Positions 51,204-60,182 of a stretch of 64,000 nt of DNA are shown here, piece after piece. The DNA comes from Acetivibrio straminisolvens JCM 21531 (GTDB lineage: Bacteria > Bacillota > Clostridia > Acetivibrionales > Acetivibrionaceae), in assembly GCF_000521465.1 (NCBI RefSeq), contig NZ_BAVR01000002.1, forward strand, positions 1-64,000, in the 5' to 3' direction. The notes beneath the pieces are model-generated. The model saw only the letters and a list, made by a program, of their open reading frames with translations, made no database searches and was not told the origin of the DNA. The position numbers and the translations under genes are program-made. The stretch's first letter is position 1, and the number at the start of each line of letters is the position of its first letter.

Positions 51204-51899
51204 ATGACAACTATTATTGAGCCTTTTGAACGTCAATATAAAGATTTCATTAATGAAATTAGCTCTATGAAGAATATACGTATTGGTTCTCTTGGGCCTC
51301 ACGGAACGAGCAGCGAACAAGCTGTGAAATATATGATTGGTTACCTAAATAAAATCAACAGTAAATGCAGCTATAAAATATGTCTAATGGATGACTTTAG
51401 GTATGTTTTTGATGCATTGAATAATAAAGAGATTGAATATGCCCTAATACCTTCAGCATACGAAAGAATTACCGATTATTTTTGGAATCACAGATTTTCA
51501 AACGTACTTAATTTTATTTATCATACACCTGATTACGGAATGATTGGAAAAGTAGGCGAAAACTATTCATTTAAAAAGAAGGTTAGGGTGGCAGCTTGTC
51601 CGGCAGTACAAGGAATATTGCAATATCTAGCCGGGGATGTGCTTTTGGATACCGAAATTGAAATTGTTACTACACGCTCTACCACAGAGGCTGTATTATT
51701 CGTTTTAGAGGGAAAAGCAGATGTAGGAATAACAAATGAAACATCTTATGAGCTTTATCGAGATAAAGGTATTCAATTTATATCTAAAAAGTATAATGCA
51801 CATATTGTTTGGTGCTTGTTTAAAAACAATTCTGACGAAAATACTGTTCAAGAGGAAGGCATTATTAAGTTATATGCAGATAGTTTTGGAGGAATATAA
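51204..51899 (+). CDS. BacA-like prephenate decarboxylase / prephenate dehydratase homologue
   Basis: 231 residues, a single periplasmic-binding-type fold of the prephenate dehydratase superfamily: IGSLGPHGTSSEQAVKYM near 28-45, ALIPSAYERITDYFW near 85, TTRSTTEAVLFVLEGKADVG near 165 and ITNETSYELY. There is no ACT domain, so it is not the PheA of Phe synthesis. The GTSSE start, the IPxAYxxI segment and the ALTNE-like strand resemble BacA of bacilysin synthesis, which decarboxylates prephenate without aromatising it. RBS GGAGATAG. Confidence 0.7.
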   Translation: MTTIIEPFERQYKDFINEISSMKNIRIGSLGPHGTSSEQAVKYMIGYLNKINSKCSYKICLMDDFRYVFDALNNKEIEYALIPSAYERITDYFWNHRFSNVLNFIYHTPDYGMIGKVGENYSFKKKVRVAACPAVQGILQYLAGDVLLDTEIEIVTTRSTTEAVLFVLEGKADVGITNETSYELYRDKGIQFISKKYNAHIVWCLFKNNSDENTVQEEGIIKLYADSFGGI

Positions 51900-53039
51900 T
51901 GTATCGGTTTAATGAAGAACATCTATTAGTAAGAGATGCTATCTCTGATTTTGTTGCTAAAAGAATAGAATCTAATGTAAATGAAAGAGTTAATTCCGGT
52001 ACGTATCCGCAAGATATTTTAAACGAGTTGGGCTCTCTAGGCTATAAAGCTCTTAAAATACCTGAAAAATACGGTGGAAGTGAAATCGATACAGTTTCCA
52101 GCATGATTGTTATCAGTGAAATTGCAAAATCAGATGCTTCAATTGCTCACATGATTGGATGCAGGAACTTTACATATAATTATCCGTTACTCTTTTTTGC
52201 TACTGAAGAACAGAAAGAAAAGTATTTGCTTCCATGTATTAAGAATGAAAAAATGGTGTCTTTGCCGTTAATGAACCGGATGGTTTTGGGATAGGCCAGA
52301 TAAAAACTGCTGCTAAAAAAGATGGTGAACACTATATTTTAAATGGCACGAAAGCTATGATTACCGACGCATCCATTGGTGACTATGCACTTGTATTTGC
52401 AAAAACCGATGATAACCCCGTTGGTTCCATGGATATAGTTTCTTTATTGTTGAACTCAAGAACAACCCTGGAGTAATAATAGGAAAAGAAGATGAGACAA
52501 TGGGGCTACAGTCATTAAAAATAGCAGATATTCACTTTGACAATGTGAAGCTCCACAAATCAAGCCTGCTTGGAACTGAGGGTAAGGGAATTAATGTGAT
52601 GATGAAATCGATGGAAATCATGAGAATATCCAATTCTGCGGTTGCTTTAGGAATTGCAGAAAGGGCTTTTGAAGAAGCTGTTGCATATTCTAAATTAAGA
52701 CAGGTTAATTCCGTTCCCATGTATAAATTGTCTACTGTCCAATTTGAATTGGCAGAAATGAAAGCAAAGCTTGAATTAATGAGACTGGCGGTTTTTTATA
52801 CATCAGAGCTTCTGGATAATAATACTCCTGGCATACTCAATTATGTAAACACATGCAAATTAAAGACTACTGAATATGCAAAAGAAATCTGTGATAGGGC
52901 TTTGCAGATTTTTGGAGGATATGGCTATGTTCGAGGATATACTGTAGAGAGATTATATAGAGACGTAAGGATTTTGAGTATCATTGGAGGAACCAGCGAA
53001 TCACTTAAATGGTCTATTTTTAACAGTATTATAGGATAA
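51899..53039 (+). CDS. Acyl-CoA-dehydrogenase-family flavoprotein lacking the usual catalytic Glu; two frameshifts as given
   Basis: About 380 residues; ATG overlaps the previous stop by one base. Breaks: one A missing at 52270-52271 (restores SLPLNEPDGFGIGQ) and one T at 52447-52448 (restores VSLFVELKNNPGVI). N-terminal helices (SDASIAHMIGC), the beta domain with LNGTKAMITDAS, and C-terminal FAD helices with FGGYGYVRGYTVERLYRDVR. The motif that normally reads YEGTSE is IIGGTSES here, so the base Glu is Gly. It may desaturate, oxygenate or simply bind its substrate. The Etf pair downstream is a likely electron partner. Confidence 0.82.
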
Positions 53040-53133
53040 ATTTTTAAAAACTTTAGGTGAAAAAGAGTTAGAGGCAAGATTTTATAGACTGTGTTTATTT
53101 TAAAAAAATTGTGATAATTTTAATGGAGGACAT

Positions 53134-53754
53134 ATGGTTAGACAGGTTTCATTAAACCGTGTTATTAAAGATGGCTTTATTCAAGCATATTTTATAAAAG
53201 ATAGGTATGAGATACTGCTATCTACCATTAATAAGGGTACAGGATTAGATTTGCACCATCATTCACACACGCAATTTGGATATTGCTTCTGGGGTAGTTT
53301 TAGATTTTTCTATAACGACGACTATTTAGACATTAATCCAGGCAGTAGTTATTTGTTGGCCTCATCTATACCTCATTATGCAGATGCTTTGGATACTTTT
53401 TACGCTTTGGATTTTAAATATGACTATCCTGTTGATTTGGGCGGTAATAGGATTCTGCAAAATGTATTCCATACTGAGGCGAAAACCGATGGAGTATCTA
53501 TTGAAAAAACCGTAATTGGCTCAACTGAGATTATAAAGATTGATGGAAACGGCACTCTTGACGTTGGCCAACATATGAAAGCCTTAAATGAATTCAAAAA
53601 TGTTTATGCTGTAGTATCCCAAGATATTTGCTTATCCTATGAGGAAGAAAAGTTTGTACTTGAGCCCATGAAAATTTATGAGTTAACGATAAACTCAATT
53701 GAAAATATGACTCTTAACATGAAAGACAGTAGCATAGTTTTCATTGTTCTATAG
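53134..53754 (+). CDS. Cupin-domain protein, possibly an isomerase
   Basis: 206 residues. The first cupin has both metal motifs: LHHHSHTQFGYCFWG (His cluster, near 45-60) and PGSSYLLASSIPHYADA (near 70-88). The C-terminal half is a second, degenerate beta barrel without the His set. In bacilysin synthesis a bicupin (BacB) acts right after BacA, which makes an isomerase role plausible here, two genes after the BacA homologue. RBS GGAGG. A transcription-factor role is unlikely because no DNA-binding domain is present. Confidence 0.65.
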   Translation: MVRQVSLNRVIKDGFIQAYFIKDRYEILLSTINKGTGLDLHHHSHTQFGYCFWGSFRFFYNDDYLDINPGSSYLLASSIPHYADALDTFYALDFKYDYPVDLGGNRILQNVFHTEAKTDGVSIEKTVIGSTEIIKIDGNGTLDVGQHMKALNEFKNVYAVVSQDICLSYEEEKFVLEPMKIYELTINSIENMTLNMKDSSIVFIVL

Positions 53755-53764
53755 GAGGCACAAA

Positions 53765-55462
53765 ATGTCAAAGATTACTGGTGGGGAGCTTTTAGTACTT
53801 GCTCTGAGGAAGAATAACATAAAAAATGTTTTTGGACTTGTCGGAAATCACGTATCGCCAATTTTTGTGCATGCCCAAAAGCATGGTCTTGATATCATTG
53901 ATGTCAGACATGAACAGGCAGCTATACATATGGCGGACGGATGGTCACAAGTTACGAGGAATATTGGTGTGGCAATTGTTACAGGTGGACCCGGTTTTAC
54001 AAATTCTATTACGGGTATCGTAAAAGCTTATATGGCAAATACACCTATTTTGGTGATTGTGGGTTCTACCGTTCCGCAGCAAAGGGATGTTGGAGGATTA
54101 CAAGATATTGACCAGATAGGTATGATACGGGAGTATACCAAATGGAGTGCAAGTGTTTTTGATACCGGACGTATACCCGAGTACATAAGTATTGCAATGA
54201 AGAAAGCAGTTTCAGGCTTAAGAGGACCGGTAGTATTGGAAATTCCTATTAACATATTGAAAAATTCTATAGATGAAGAAGAGGTAAATTGGCCTGAAAA
54301 TAATACAATAATAAGCAAAAGTTCTCCAAATCGAGAGACACTTGATATTATTTTAAATACCATAGTTGATGCAGAGAAACCATTGATAATTGCCGGAGAT
54401 GAGATATATTACGGACATTCCGAGAATGAATTGGTAAAGTTTGTTGAAACTACCGGCATACCTATTGTAACTGTTAACAAAGCAAGAGGATGTATACCAG
54501 ATAGTCACTCTCTGTGTTTCGGAAATGGAAGAGTTCTGGAAGCAGGCCCTCAGTTATACGCATTACATGAGGCAGATGTTATAATTAATGTTGGGCTAAA
54601 CATAGATTATCAGATGGGACTTGCTAAGTTGCCGTTTTTTAGAGCCGGGCAAAAATTTATTAATATATGTAGAGATGAATATTATAACAGCAGAATAACT
54701 TCAAAACCTGCATTGACTGTAATAGCAGAGCCGGGAGAAACACTGTCCGCACTTTGTACATTAATTAAAGAAAAAAATATTGTTTTAAAATCATATTCTT
54801 CCTGGATTGATAAATTAAAAGAAAATGATGCTGATTACTGGGAAAATATTTCAAGTCAGGCAGGAAATGAAAGGATACATCCGATAAATATTATCAGAGG
54901 AATTATGGAATATATCGACGATGACGACATTGTTGTACTTGACGGTTCTAATGCTATGTTTTGGGGAAGTCTGTTATTTAGTTTTAATAAACCTGGACGT
55001 TTAATTATTGGACCGGATGGAACTCTTGGACCTATGGGATGCGGAATTCCGTTAGCGCTTGCAGCAAAATTGGCAAATCCGGATAAAAAAGTAATACTAT
55101 ATACTGGAGACGGTTCCTTTGGATTTAATGCTATTGAGATGGATACTGCCGTTAGGCTGAACATACCTATTACGGTGATTGTTCACAATGACCTTGCTTG
55201 GGGATTTTGTAAAAGTACTCAACAGGTATTATATGGAGAACAAAATGTTTCATCATGTGATTTGGGGATAAGGCCCTATGAAAAGATGGTGGAAGCTTTA
55301 GGGGGGTATGGAGAATTTGTCGGCAGAAATGACCGAATTATTCCTGCTATAAAAAATGCAATAGATTCCGGCAAACCAGCCTGCATCAATGTGCTTGTAG
55401 ATTATGATTTGTTTGCGCCAGGGGCAATTATGTTTAATGAGTCATTAAAAGCTATGAAATAA
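53765..55462 (+). CDS. ThDP-dependent enzyme of the acetolactate synthase / 2-hydroxyacyl lyase family
   Basis: 565 residues. Catalytic Glu50 in DVRHEQAAIHMADG, a central Rossmann domain (about 190-335; KPLIIAGDEIYYG), and the ThDP/Mg site GDGSFGFNAIEMDT near 455 with the aspartate and Asn spaced as usual. ATG 53765 follows AGGAGG by six bases; the earlier frame start lies in the previous gene. It should decarboxylate a 2-oxo acid and either release an aldehyde or ligate it to a second carbonyl. No regulatory subunit (IlvN) is adjacent, so it is not a branched-chain amino acid enzyme. Confidence 0.85.
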   Translation: MSKITGGELLVLALRKNNIKNVFGLVGNHVSPIFVHAQKHGLDIIDVRHEQAAIHMADGWSQVTRNIGVAIVTGGPGFTNSITGIVKAYMANTPILVIVGSTVPQQRDVGGLQDIDQIGMIREYTKWSASVFDTGRIPEYISIAMKKAVSGLRGPVVLEIPINILKNSIDEEEVNWPENNTIISKSSPNRETLDIILNTIVDAEKPLIIAGDEIYYGHSENELVKFVETTGIPIVTVNKARGCIPDSHSLCFGNGRVLEAGPQLYALHEADVIINVGLNIDYQMGLAKLPFFRAGQKFINICRDEYYNSRITSKPALTVIAEPGETLSALCTLIKEKNIVLKSYSSWIDKLKENDADYWENISSQAGNERIHPINIIRGIMEYIDDDDIVVLDGSNAMFWGSLLFSFNKPGRLIIGPDGTLGPMGCGIPLALAAKLANPDKKVILYTGDGSFGFNAIEMDTAVRLNIPITVIVHNDLAWGFCKSTQQVLYGEQNVSSCDLGIRPYEKMVEALGGYGEFVGRNDRIIPAIKNAIDSGKPACINVLVDYDLFAPGAIMFNESLKAMK

Positions 55463-55495
55463 GTAAAAAAAGAGATACTAATTGGGGGATTAAAT

Positions 55496-56278
55496 TTGGA
55501 TATTATTGTATGCATTAAACAGGTTCCTAATTCAAATCAAGTCAAGTTAAACAGCGTTACTAATGTTATAGAACGTGGGGATATGAAAGGAATAATAAAC
55601 CCAAATGATTTATTTGCCCTCGAAGAGGCGATGAAAATAAAAGATTGTTTTGGAGGTACAGTTAAAGTAATCAGTATGGGTGTGCCTTCAACAGCTTTTT
55701 TGCTAAAGAAAGCCGTATCATTGGGGGCAGATGAAGCTGTATTGTTAAGCGATCCGGCTTTTAAAGGTTCTGATACTCTTGCTACTTCCTATATATTGTC
55801 TGCGGGTATCAAAAAAATGGGAAAATTTGATTTGATTATTTGCGGTCAGCATACTGCAGATGGGGGTACCGGACATGTCGGGCCGGGTATAGGTATAACC
55901 CTCAATATACCGTATATTGTTAACGTTAATCACATTGAAAACATCTCAAACTATACAATCCAATGTAGAAGAGATAATGATACCGGATATGATATTATAA
56001 AAGCGCATCTTCCCTGCGTTATATCGGTTGCAAAAAATATAAATCAACCAAGGTTTGTGTCGTTAAATGGCATAAAAAAAGCTCGCAGAACTCAAATAAA
56101 AGTATGGAATTCAGAGGAGCTTGGGGTGAATAAAAACTTATGCGGTTTGGCCGGTTCGCCTACAAGAGTAAAAGAAACATATACGCCTTGTTTTCTACAA
56201 ACATGTGAATTTCTTGAAGGTTCTCCTAAAGAGCAGGCCAAAGAAATTATTAATAGGATTATTAAGTTAAAATGTTAG
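55496..56278 (+). CDS. etfB: Electron transfer flavoprotein beta subunit
   Basis: 260 residues; TTG start with GGGGGA. MDIIVCIKQVPN, NPNDLFALEEAMKIKD and GQHTADGGTGHVGPGIG (nucleotide loop) are typical. It pairs with the next gene to hold FAD and AMP/FAD. In this operon it probably serves the acyl-CoA-dehydrogenase-like protein. Confidence 0.92.
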   Translation: MDIIVCIKQVPNSNQVKLNSVTNVIERGDMKGIINPNDLFALEEAMKIKDCFGGTVKVISMGVPSTAFLLKKAVSLGADEAVLLSDPAFKGSDTLATSYILSAGIKKMGKFDLIICGQHTADGGTGHVGPGIGITLNIPYIVNVNHIENISNYTIQCRRDNDTGYDIIKAHLPCVISVAKNINQPRFVSLNGIKKARRTQIKVWNSEELGVNKNLCGLAGSPTRVKETYTPCFLQTCEFLEGSPKEQAKEIINRIIKLKC

Positions 56279-56337
56279 AATTGGATTAAATAAAACTTAT
56301 TTTTGGCTCTTAGAAGAAGGATTGGATGGAGGTATTG

Positions 56338-57507
56338 ATGGCACAAATACGAATTATAAAGGATAGATGTTTTGAATGTATGGCATGTATTGACAATTGT
56401 CCCAGCAAATCGATTGCTTTTGAAGGCGGTAAATTTATAATTAAAGATAACTGTAATGCATGTGGAGTATGTATATCATCATGTTCGTTTAATGCAATAG
56501 TTTTTGATGAGGGACAGGAAATAATTCAAAGGAAAAGAGAATATAGAGGGGTTTTTATCTATTGTGAGCATGAAAACGGATGTATCAAAGATGTCTCATT
56601 AGAGCTAATTTGCAAGGGAAGAGAAATAGCCAATCAGCTTGGAGAAGAGCTTTCAGTGATTGTTATTGGTCATAAAATCGATAATATTGCTATTGAACTT
56701 ACTTATTACGATGTAAATAAAGTAATAAAAGTAGATAATTCATTATTGGAAACTTTCAACGAATATCTTTATGTTGATGTTTTAGAGCAGATTATAAATG
56801 TATTTAATCCGCAAATTGTTCTTATTGGGGCAACCAAATATGGAATGGCTTTGGCACCTGGTGTTGCAACACGCTTGAAAACAGGTTTGACTGCTGATTG
56901 TACTGAGCTTGAGATTGAAAATGAAACTGGGTTGTTATTGCAAACTAGGCCTGCTTTTGGAGGAAATTTATTAGCACGTATAATATGTCCAATTCACAGG
57001 CCTCAGATGGCTACAGTAAGACCGGGAATATTTATGCCGGCAAATAAAGAATTTGAACGTAAAGGTTTTATAGAAGAGGTACCTGTTATTATAAATAAAA
57101 GTGAAAAAGTTGAAATAGTTGAAAGGGTTGCAAAGGAATCTATATGTTCTTCTAATGCAGAAATTATTATTGGTATTGGCAAGGGAATTGGAAAACCTGA
57201 AAATATACCAATGGTGAAAAAGTTGGCAAATAAACTGGGAGCTGAATTAGGCGCTACCCGGGCTGTTATAGATGCCGGCTGGATGGATTGTAGTTATCAG
57301 ATTGGACAAACAGGCAGAGTTGTGTCACCCAAAATTTATATTGCTTTAGGAATTTCGGGAGCGGTGCAGCATACAGCCGGTATTATTTCGTCTAATACTA
57401 TTATTGCTATAAATAGAGATAAAGACGCTCCAATATTTAAAATTGCATCTATAGGTATTGTTGGGGACGTTATGGAAATACTGAATCTGCTTTTAGATGA
57501 AATATAA
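56338..57507 (+). CDS. etfA: Electron transfer flavoprotein alpha subunit with N-terminal 2x[4Fe-4S] ferredoxin domain
   Basis: 389 residues from ATG 56338 (GGAGGT seven bases upstream; ATG 56326 is possible). Residues 1-60 hold two CxxCxxCxxxC clusters (CFECMACIDNCP and CNACGVCISSC). The rest is EtfA with the FAD-binding GQTGRVVSPKIYIALGISG near the C-terminus. This fusion is the CarE type of caffeyl-CoA reductase, associated with ferredoxin-linked, possibly bifurcating, electron flow. Last gene of the operon. Confidence 0.92.
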   Translation: MAQIRIIKDRCFECMACIDNCPSKSIAFEGGKFIIKDNCNACGVCISSCSFNAIVFDEGQEIIQRKREYRGVFIYCEHENGCIKDVSLELICKGREIANQLGEELSVIVIGHKIDNIAIELTYYDVNKVIKVDNSLLETFNEYLYVDVLEQIINVFNPQIVLIGATKYGMALAPGVATRLKTGLTADCTELEIENETGLLLQTRPAFGGNLLARIICPIHRPQMATVRPGIFMPANKEFERKGFIEEVPVIINKSEKVEIVERVAKESICSSNAEIIIGIGKGIGKPENIPMVKKLANKLGAELGATRAVIDAGWMDCSYQIGQTGRVVSPKIYIALGISGAVQHTAGIISSNTIIAINRDKDAPIFKIASIGIVGDVMEILNLLLDEI

Positions 57508-57550
57508 TCTGTAAATTTTGTAGTGCAACTAACAAGCCGTAAATTATATA

Positions 57551-57597
57551 AGTCTGAAGGCATAAAGGAGAGTTTTGTTCTTTTTGCCTTCAGACTT
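57551..57597 (+). terminator. Terminator of the biosynthetic operon
   Basis: AGTCTGAAGGCA and TGCCTTCAGACT form a 12-bp stem with a 23-nt loop; a short T run follows. Confidence 0.8.
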
Positions 57598-57642
57598 TAA
57601 AAGCTTTAACTGCTGAATATACCTAGTCATTTAAAATGCAAA

Positions 57643-57843
57643 CTAAGGGTTGACAATTACGCGTTTCCTCATGTTTTCGTAGATGCATTTGTACATTTTG
57701 AACATTTTGGCGGAATTTTCGTCGTCACAATTAATGTCCGGATGGTATTTTTGAATTATACCGTTCCAGCCAATTCTTAGAATTTCCTCTTGAATTTCAT
57801 TGAATTTAGATACTAGCTGTTTGTTGCGTTGAATTGATTCCAT
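57643..57843 (-). CDS. Mini J-domain (DnaJ-like) protein
   Basis: 66 residues. HPD, the J-domain signature, appears in IIQKYHPDINCDDENSAKMF, flanked by helices that fit helix II and III of a J domain (EILRIGWNGIIQ and FKMYKCIYENMRKR). Helix I is shortened and there are no G/F or zinc regions. It may stimulate DnaK or act as a decoy. Strong RBS GGGGGAGT. Confidence 0.7.
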   Translation of the reverse strand: MESIQRNKQLVSKFNEIQEEILRIGWNGIIQKYHPDINCDDENSAKMFKMYKCIYENMRKRVIVNP

Positions 57844-58038
57844 AAATACTCCCCCCGTAAAAAAATAATTTATGTGAATGCAATTACAATGATTATCTGT
57901 ATGTTAACAACGATTATTGGTATTATGTTTTCTATATATTTTATAAGTAAATTATAGCATCGGTAAATTTTTATATCAATATGTTTTACAGTGAATAGGA
58001 CCATAATAGGAATATATTCCTATTTTAAATTATGTAAA

Positions 58039-58089
58039 TAAAGCTTAAGACAACATGACTCTAATATAGTTTTATTATCTTAAGCTTTA
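58039..58089 (-). terminator. Hairpin downstream of the 44-aa membrane peptide
   Basis: TAAAGCTTAAGA (58039-58050) and TCTTAAGCTTTA (58078-58089) are perfect 12-bp inverted copies around 27 nt. On the minus strand it directly follows the small gene; the T run after it is poor. Confidence 0.55.
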
Positions 58090-58090
58090 T

Positions 58091-58225
58091 TCATATTTTT
58101 ATTTTTTTCTTTTTTGATTTTGCTTTTAAATCTTCAAGTTTTTTATCCGCAGAACGCATAAGGAAAAAGAATGAAACACCAAGAATAGCAACAACAGCTA
58201 ACAAGTAAACCCATGTTCGCCACAT
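58091..58225 (-). CDS. 44-aa single-span membrane peptide
   Basis: MWRTWVYLLAVVAILGVSFFF is followed by a charged tail (RSADKKLEDLKAKSKKKKIKI). ATG 58225 has GGAGGTGAT upstream. One N-terminal membrane helix and a strongly basic C-terminus suggest a membrane-docked peptide. No family recognised. Confidence 0.65.
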   Translation of the reverse strand: MWRTWVYLLAVVAILGVSFFFLMRSADKKLEDLKAKSKKKKIKI

Positions 58226-58424
58226 ATCTTTTTATCACCTCCAGCAATAATAATGAATTTTATCATAAAATGTGAACAAAATCAATTGAGAAAAAGGCAG
58301 GAGAATTGGCAATGATGATAGTATATAAAAAATTGCATTTAACTTTGATAAATATTGAATGGTTATGAAAAAATAAAACTGTATCACATATAAATATCAA
58401 AGAATAATGATATGTGGAGATGAC

Positions 58425-59492
58425 ATGAAGACGACATTAATACTTGGAGCAGGCTTTTCAAAAAATTCTGGAGTGCCTATACAATCTGAAATACCTGCGT
58501 TATTAACAAAGGCTAGGGAAAATAATGATTTTGAAAACAGAGTTTCCCTTGTGATGGAAGGGTTTCTGAGGGATGTTTTTGGCTTTGAAAAAGATATATA
58601 TCCGGAGCTGGATGATTTGCTTACTTGTATGGATATATCAACCAATTCAGAGCATCATTTGGGGATAAAGTACTCTCCTATTCATCTTAGAGCCCTTAAG
58701 AGGCTAATAATTTATAGAATTTTTTCGATTTTGGAAGACAGTTTCACATATTCCCGGGAGGTAGACAAGCTCATAAGGTTTTTTATTGAACATGGGCTTG
58801 AGGATACAGGATTTTTGGTACTAAACTGGGACACGGTGTTGGAAAAATATATTTCTATGATTGACCCGGGTATAGTAATCGATTATTGCAATGGAGGAAA
58901 GTATCTGACGGAAGATGGCCGTTTTAAAGAAAAAAGGAATGAAGACAGAAGAATCAAAGTCGTAAAAGTGCACGGTTCTTGCAATTGGCTCTATTGCGAC
59001 AACTGCAGGGTATTGATAAACGATACCTTATCCCGGATGCCTAACATAAGAAAAATAGGATTTAAAAAATCTGATTTTGAGTTGTTCGATGAGATGAAGG
59101 AGTTGGCCGACAGGATTTTTTTAGAGGACATACGATGCTTTATATGCGGAGATAATGTATCGGCCCATATAGCAACTCAAAGTTACAGAAAATCCTTTAG
59201 GACAAACTCTTTTCCGGATATATGGGATAGGGCTGAGGATATGCTTACAAACTCCGAAAAGTGGGTTTTTATCGGGTATTCGCTTCCTCAGGCAGACTAC
59301 GAATTCAAGCACCTTCTTAAAATCTGCGAGCTTAAGCTTCGGCACAGAAAAGAGAGAAAACTTTCTATTGATGTGGTGCTTCTTAACAGCGAAACCGCAA
59401 CCAATAAGTATAGGAGCTTTTTTGGGAATAAGATCAACAGAATTTTTAATGGCGGGATTGGCGAGTATATGAACTATCTACAAAGTACTTAA
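58425..59492 (+). CDS. Standalone SIR2-family protein
   Basis: 355 residues. NAD-binding LILGAGFSKNSGVPIQ at the N-terminus, LNWDTVLEKYI near 145, catalytic-type His in KVHGSCNWLYC near 180, and two Cys pairs (CDNC and CFIC) that can bind zinc. FIGYSLPQADYEF near 285 is the NAD-ribose loop. Start ATG 58425 has GGAG. The layout fits the SIR2-like group that includes NAD-hydrolysing antiphage effectors as well as deacylases. No partner such as an Argonaute or HerA is adjacent, so a defence role is only a possibility. Confidence 0.82.
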   Translation: MKTTLILGAGFSKNSGVPIQSEIPALLTKARENNDFENRVSLVMEGFLRDVFGFEKDIYPELDDLLTCMDISTNSEHHLGIKYSPIHLRALKRLIIYRIFSILEDSFTYSREVDKLIRFFIEHGLEDTGFLVLNWDTVLEKYISMIDPGIVIDYCNGGKYLTEDGRFKEKRNEDRRIKVVKVHGSCNWLYCDNCRVLINDTLSRMPNIRKIGFKKSDFELFDEMKELADRIFLEDIRCFICGDNVSAHIATQSYRKSFRTNSFPDIWDRAEDMLTNSEKWVFIGYSLPQADYEFKHLLKICELKLRHRKERKLSIDVVLLNSETATNKYRSFFGNKINRIFNGGIGEYMNYLQST

Positions 59493-59570
59493 ATATTTGC
59501 CGGATAAATGTTATAATACCGTTTGTGTTCATTTTTTTAAATAGAAGTTTTGATATAAGGAGTGATGAAG

Positions 59571-60166
59571 TTGAAATTGAATTTGAACAACGCAAGATTT
59601 GAGATTACGGCTGTAAAACCTGACCAGTATCCCAAAAATGATATACCGGAGATTACCTTTGTAGGTAGGTCTAATGTAGGTAAGTCATCACTCATAAATG
59701 CGATGTTGAATAGAAAGAATCTCGCAAAGGTTGCTGCAACGCCGGGAAGGACCAGGGTTATAAATTTTTACAATATTGATGATAAAATTTATTTTGTCGA
59801 TCTTCCGGGCTATGGTTTTGCAAAGGTGTCAAAATCTATGAAATCCGGCTGGAAAGATTTAATTGAGACATATCTTACGGAAAGAGAACAGCTAAGGAAG
59901 GTTGTTATGCTGGTGGATATCAGGCATTCTCCGACTTCTGATGATGTCCTTATGCATGAATGGCTGAAAACCATGAAAAGATCCTATGTGGTTGTTGCTA
60001 CCAAGCTTGACAAGATACCGCGTTCAAAAATAAAGGAGAGGCTTTCGGACATACGCAATACTCTAAAGCTTCGAGATGATGTAAAAATAATCTCCTTTCC
60101 TCGGAAACAAAGCAGGGAAGAGATGAATTGTGGGAGGAAATTTTGGAGGAATCATCTTTTTCATAA
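59571..60166 (+). CDS. ysxC: YsxC/EngB ribosome-assembly GTPase; one frameshift as given
   Basis: About 199 residues; needed for 50S assembly. G1 GRSNVGKSS, G2 region TPGRTRVINF, G3 DLPGYG, G4 TKLDK. The T3 run at 60096-60098 lacks one T; adding it restores IISFSSETKQGRDEL and a proper end at 60166. TTG 59571 is eight bases after AAGGAG; ATG 59565 is too close to it but cannot be excluded. Confidence 0.92.
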
Positions 60167-60182
60167 AATGCATTAGTTTGGC

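Noticed and set aside
53765-55462. Acetolactate synthase for branched-chain amino acids
   Set aside because: No IlvN partner or ilv genes nearby, and the operon context is aromatic-type metabolism.
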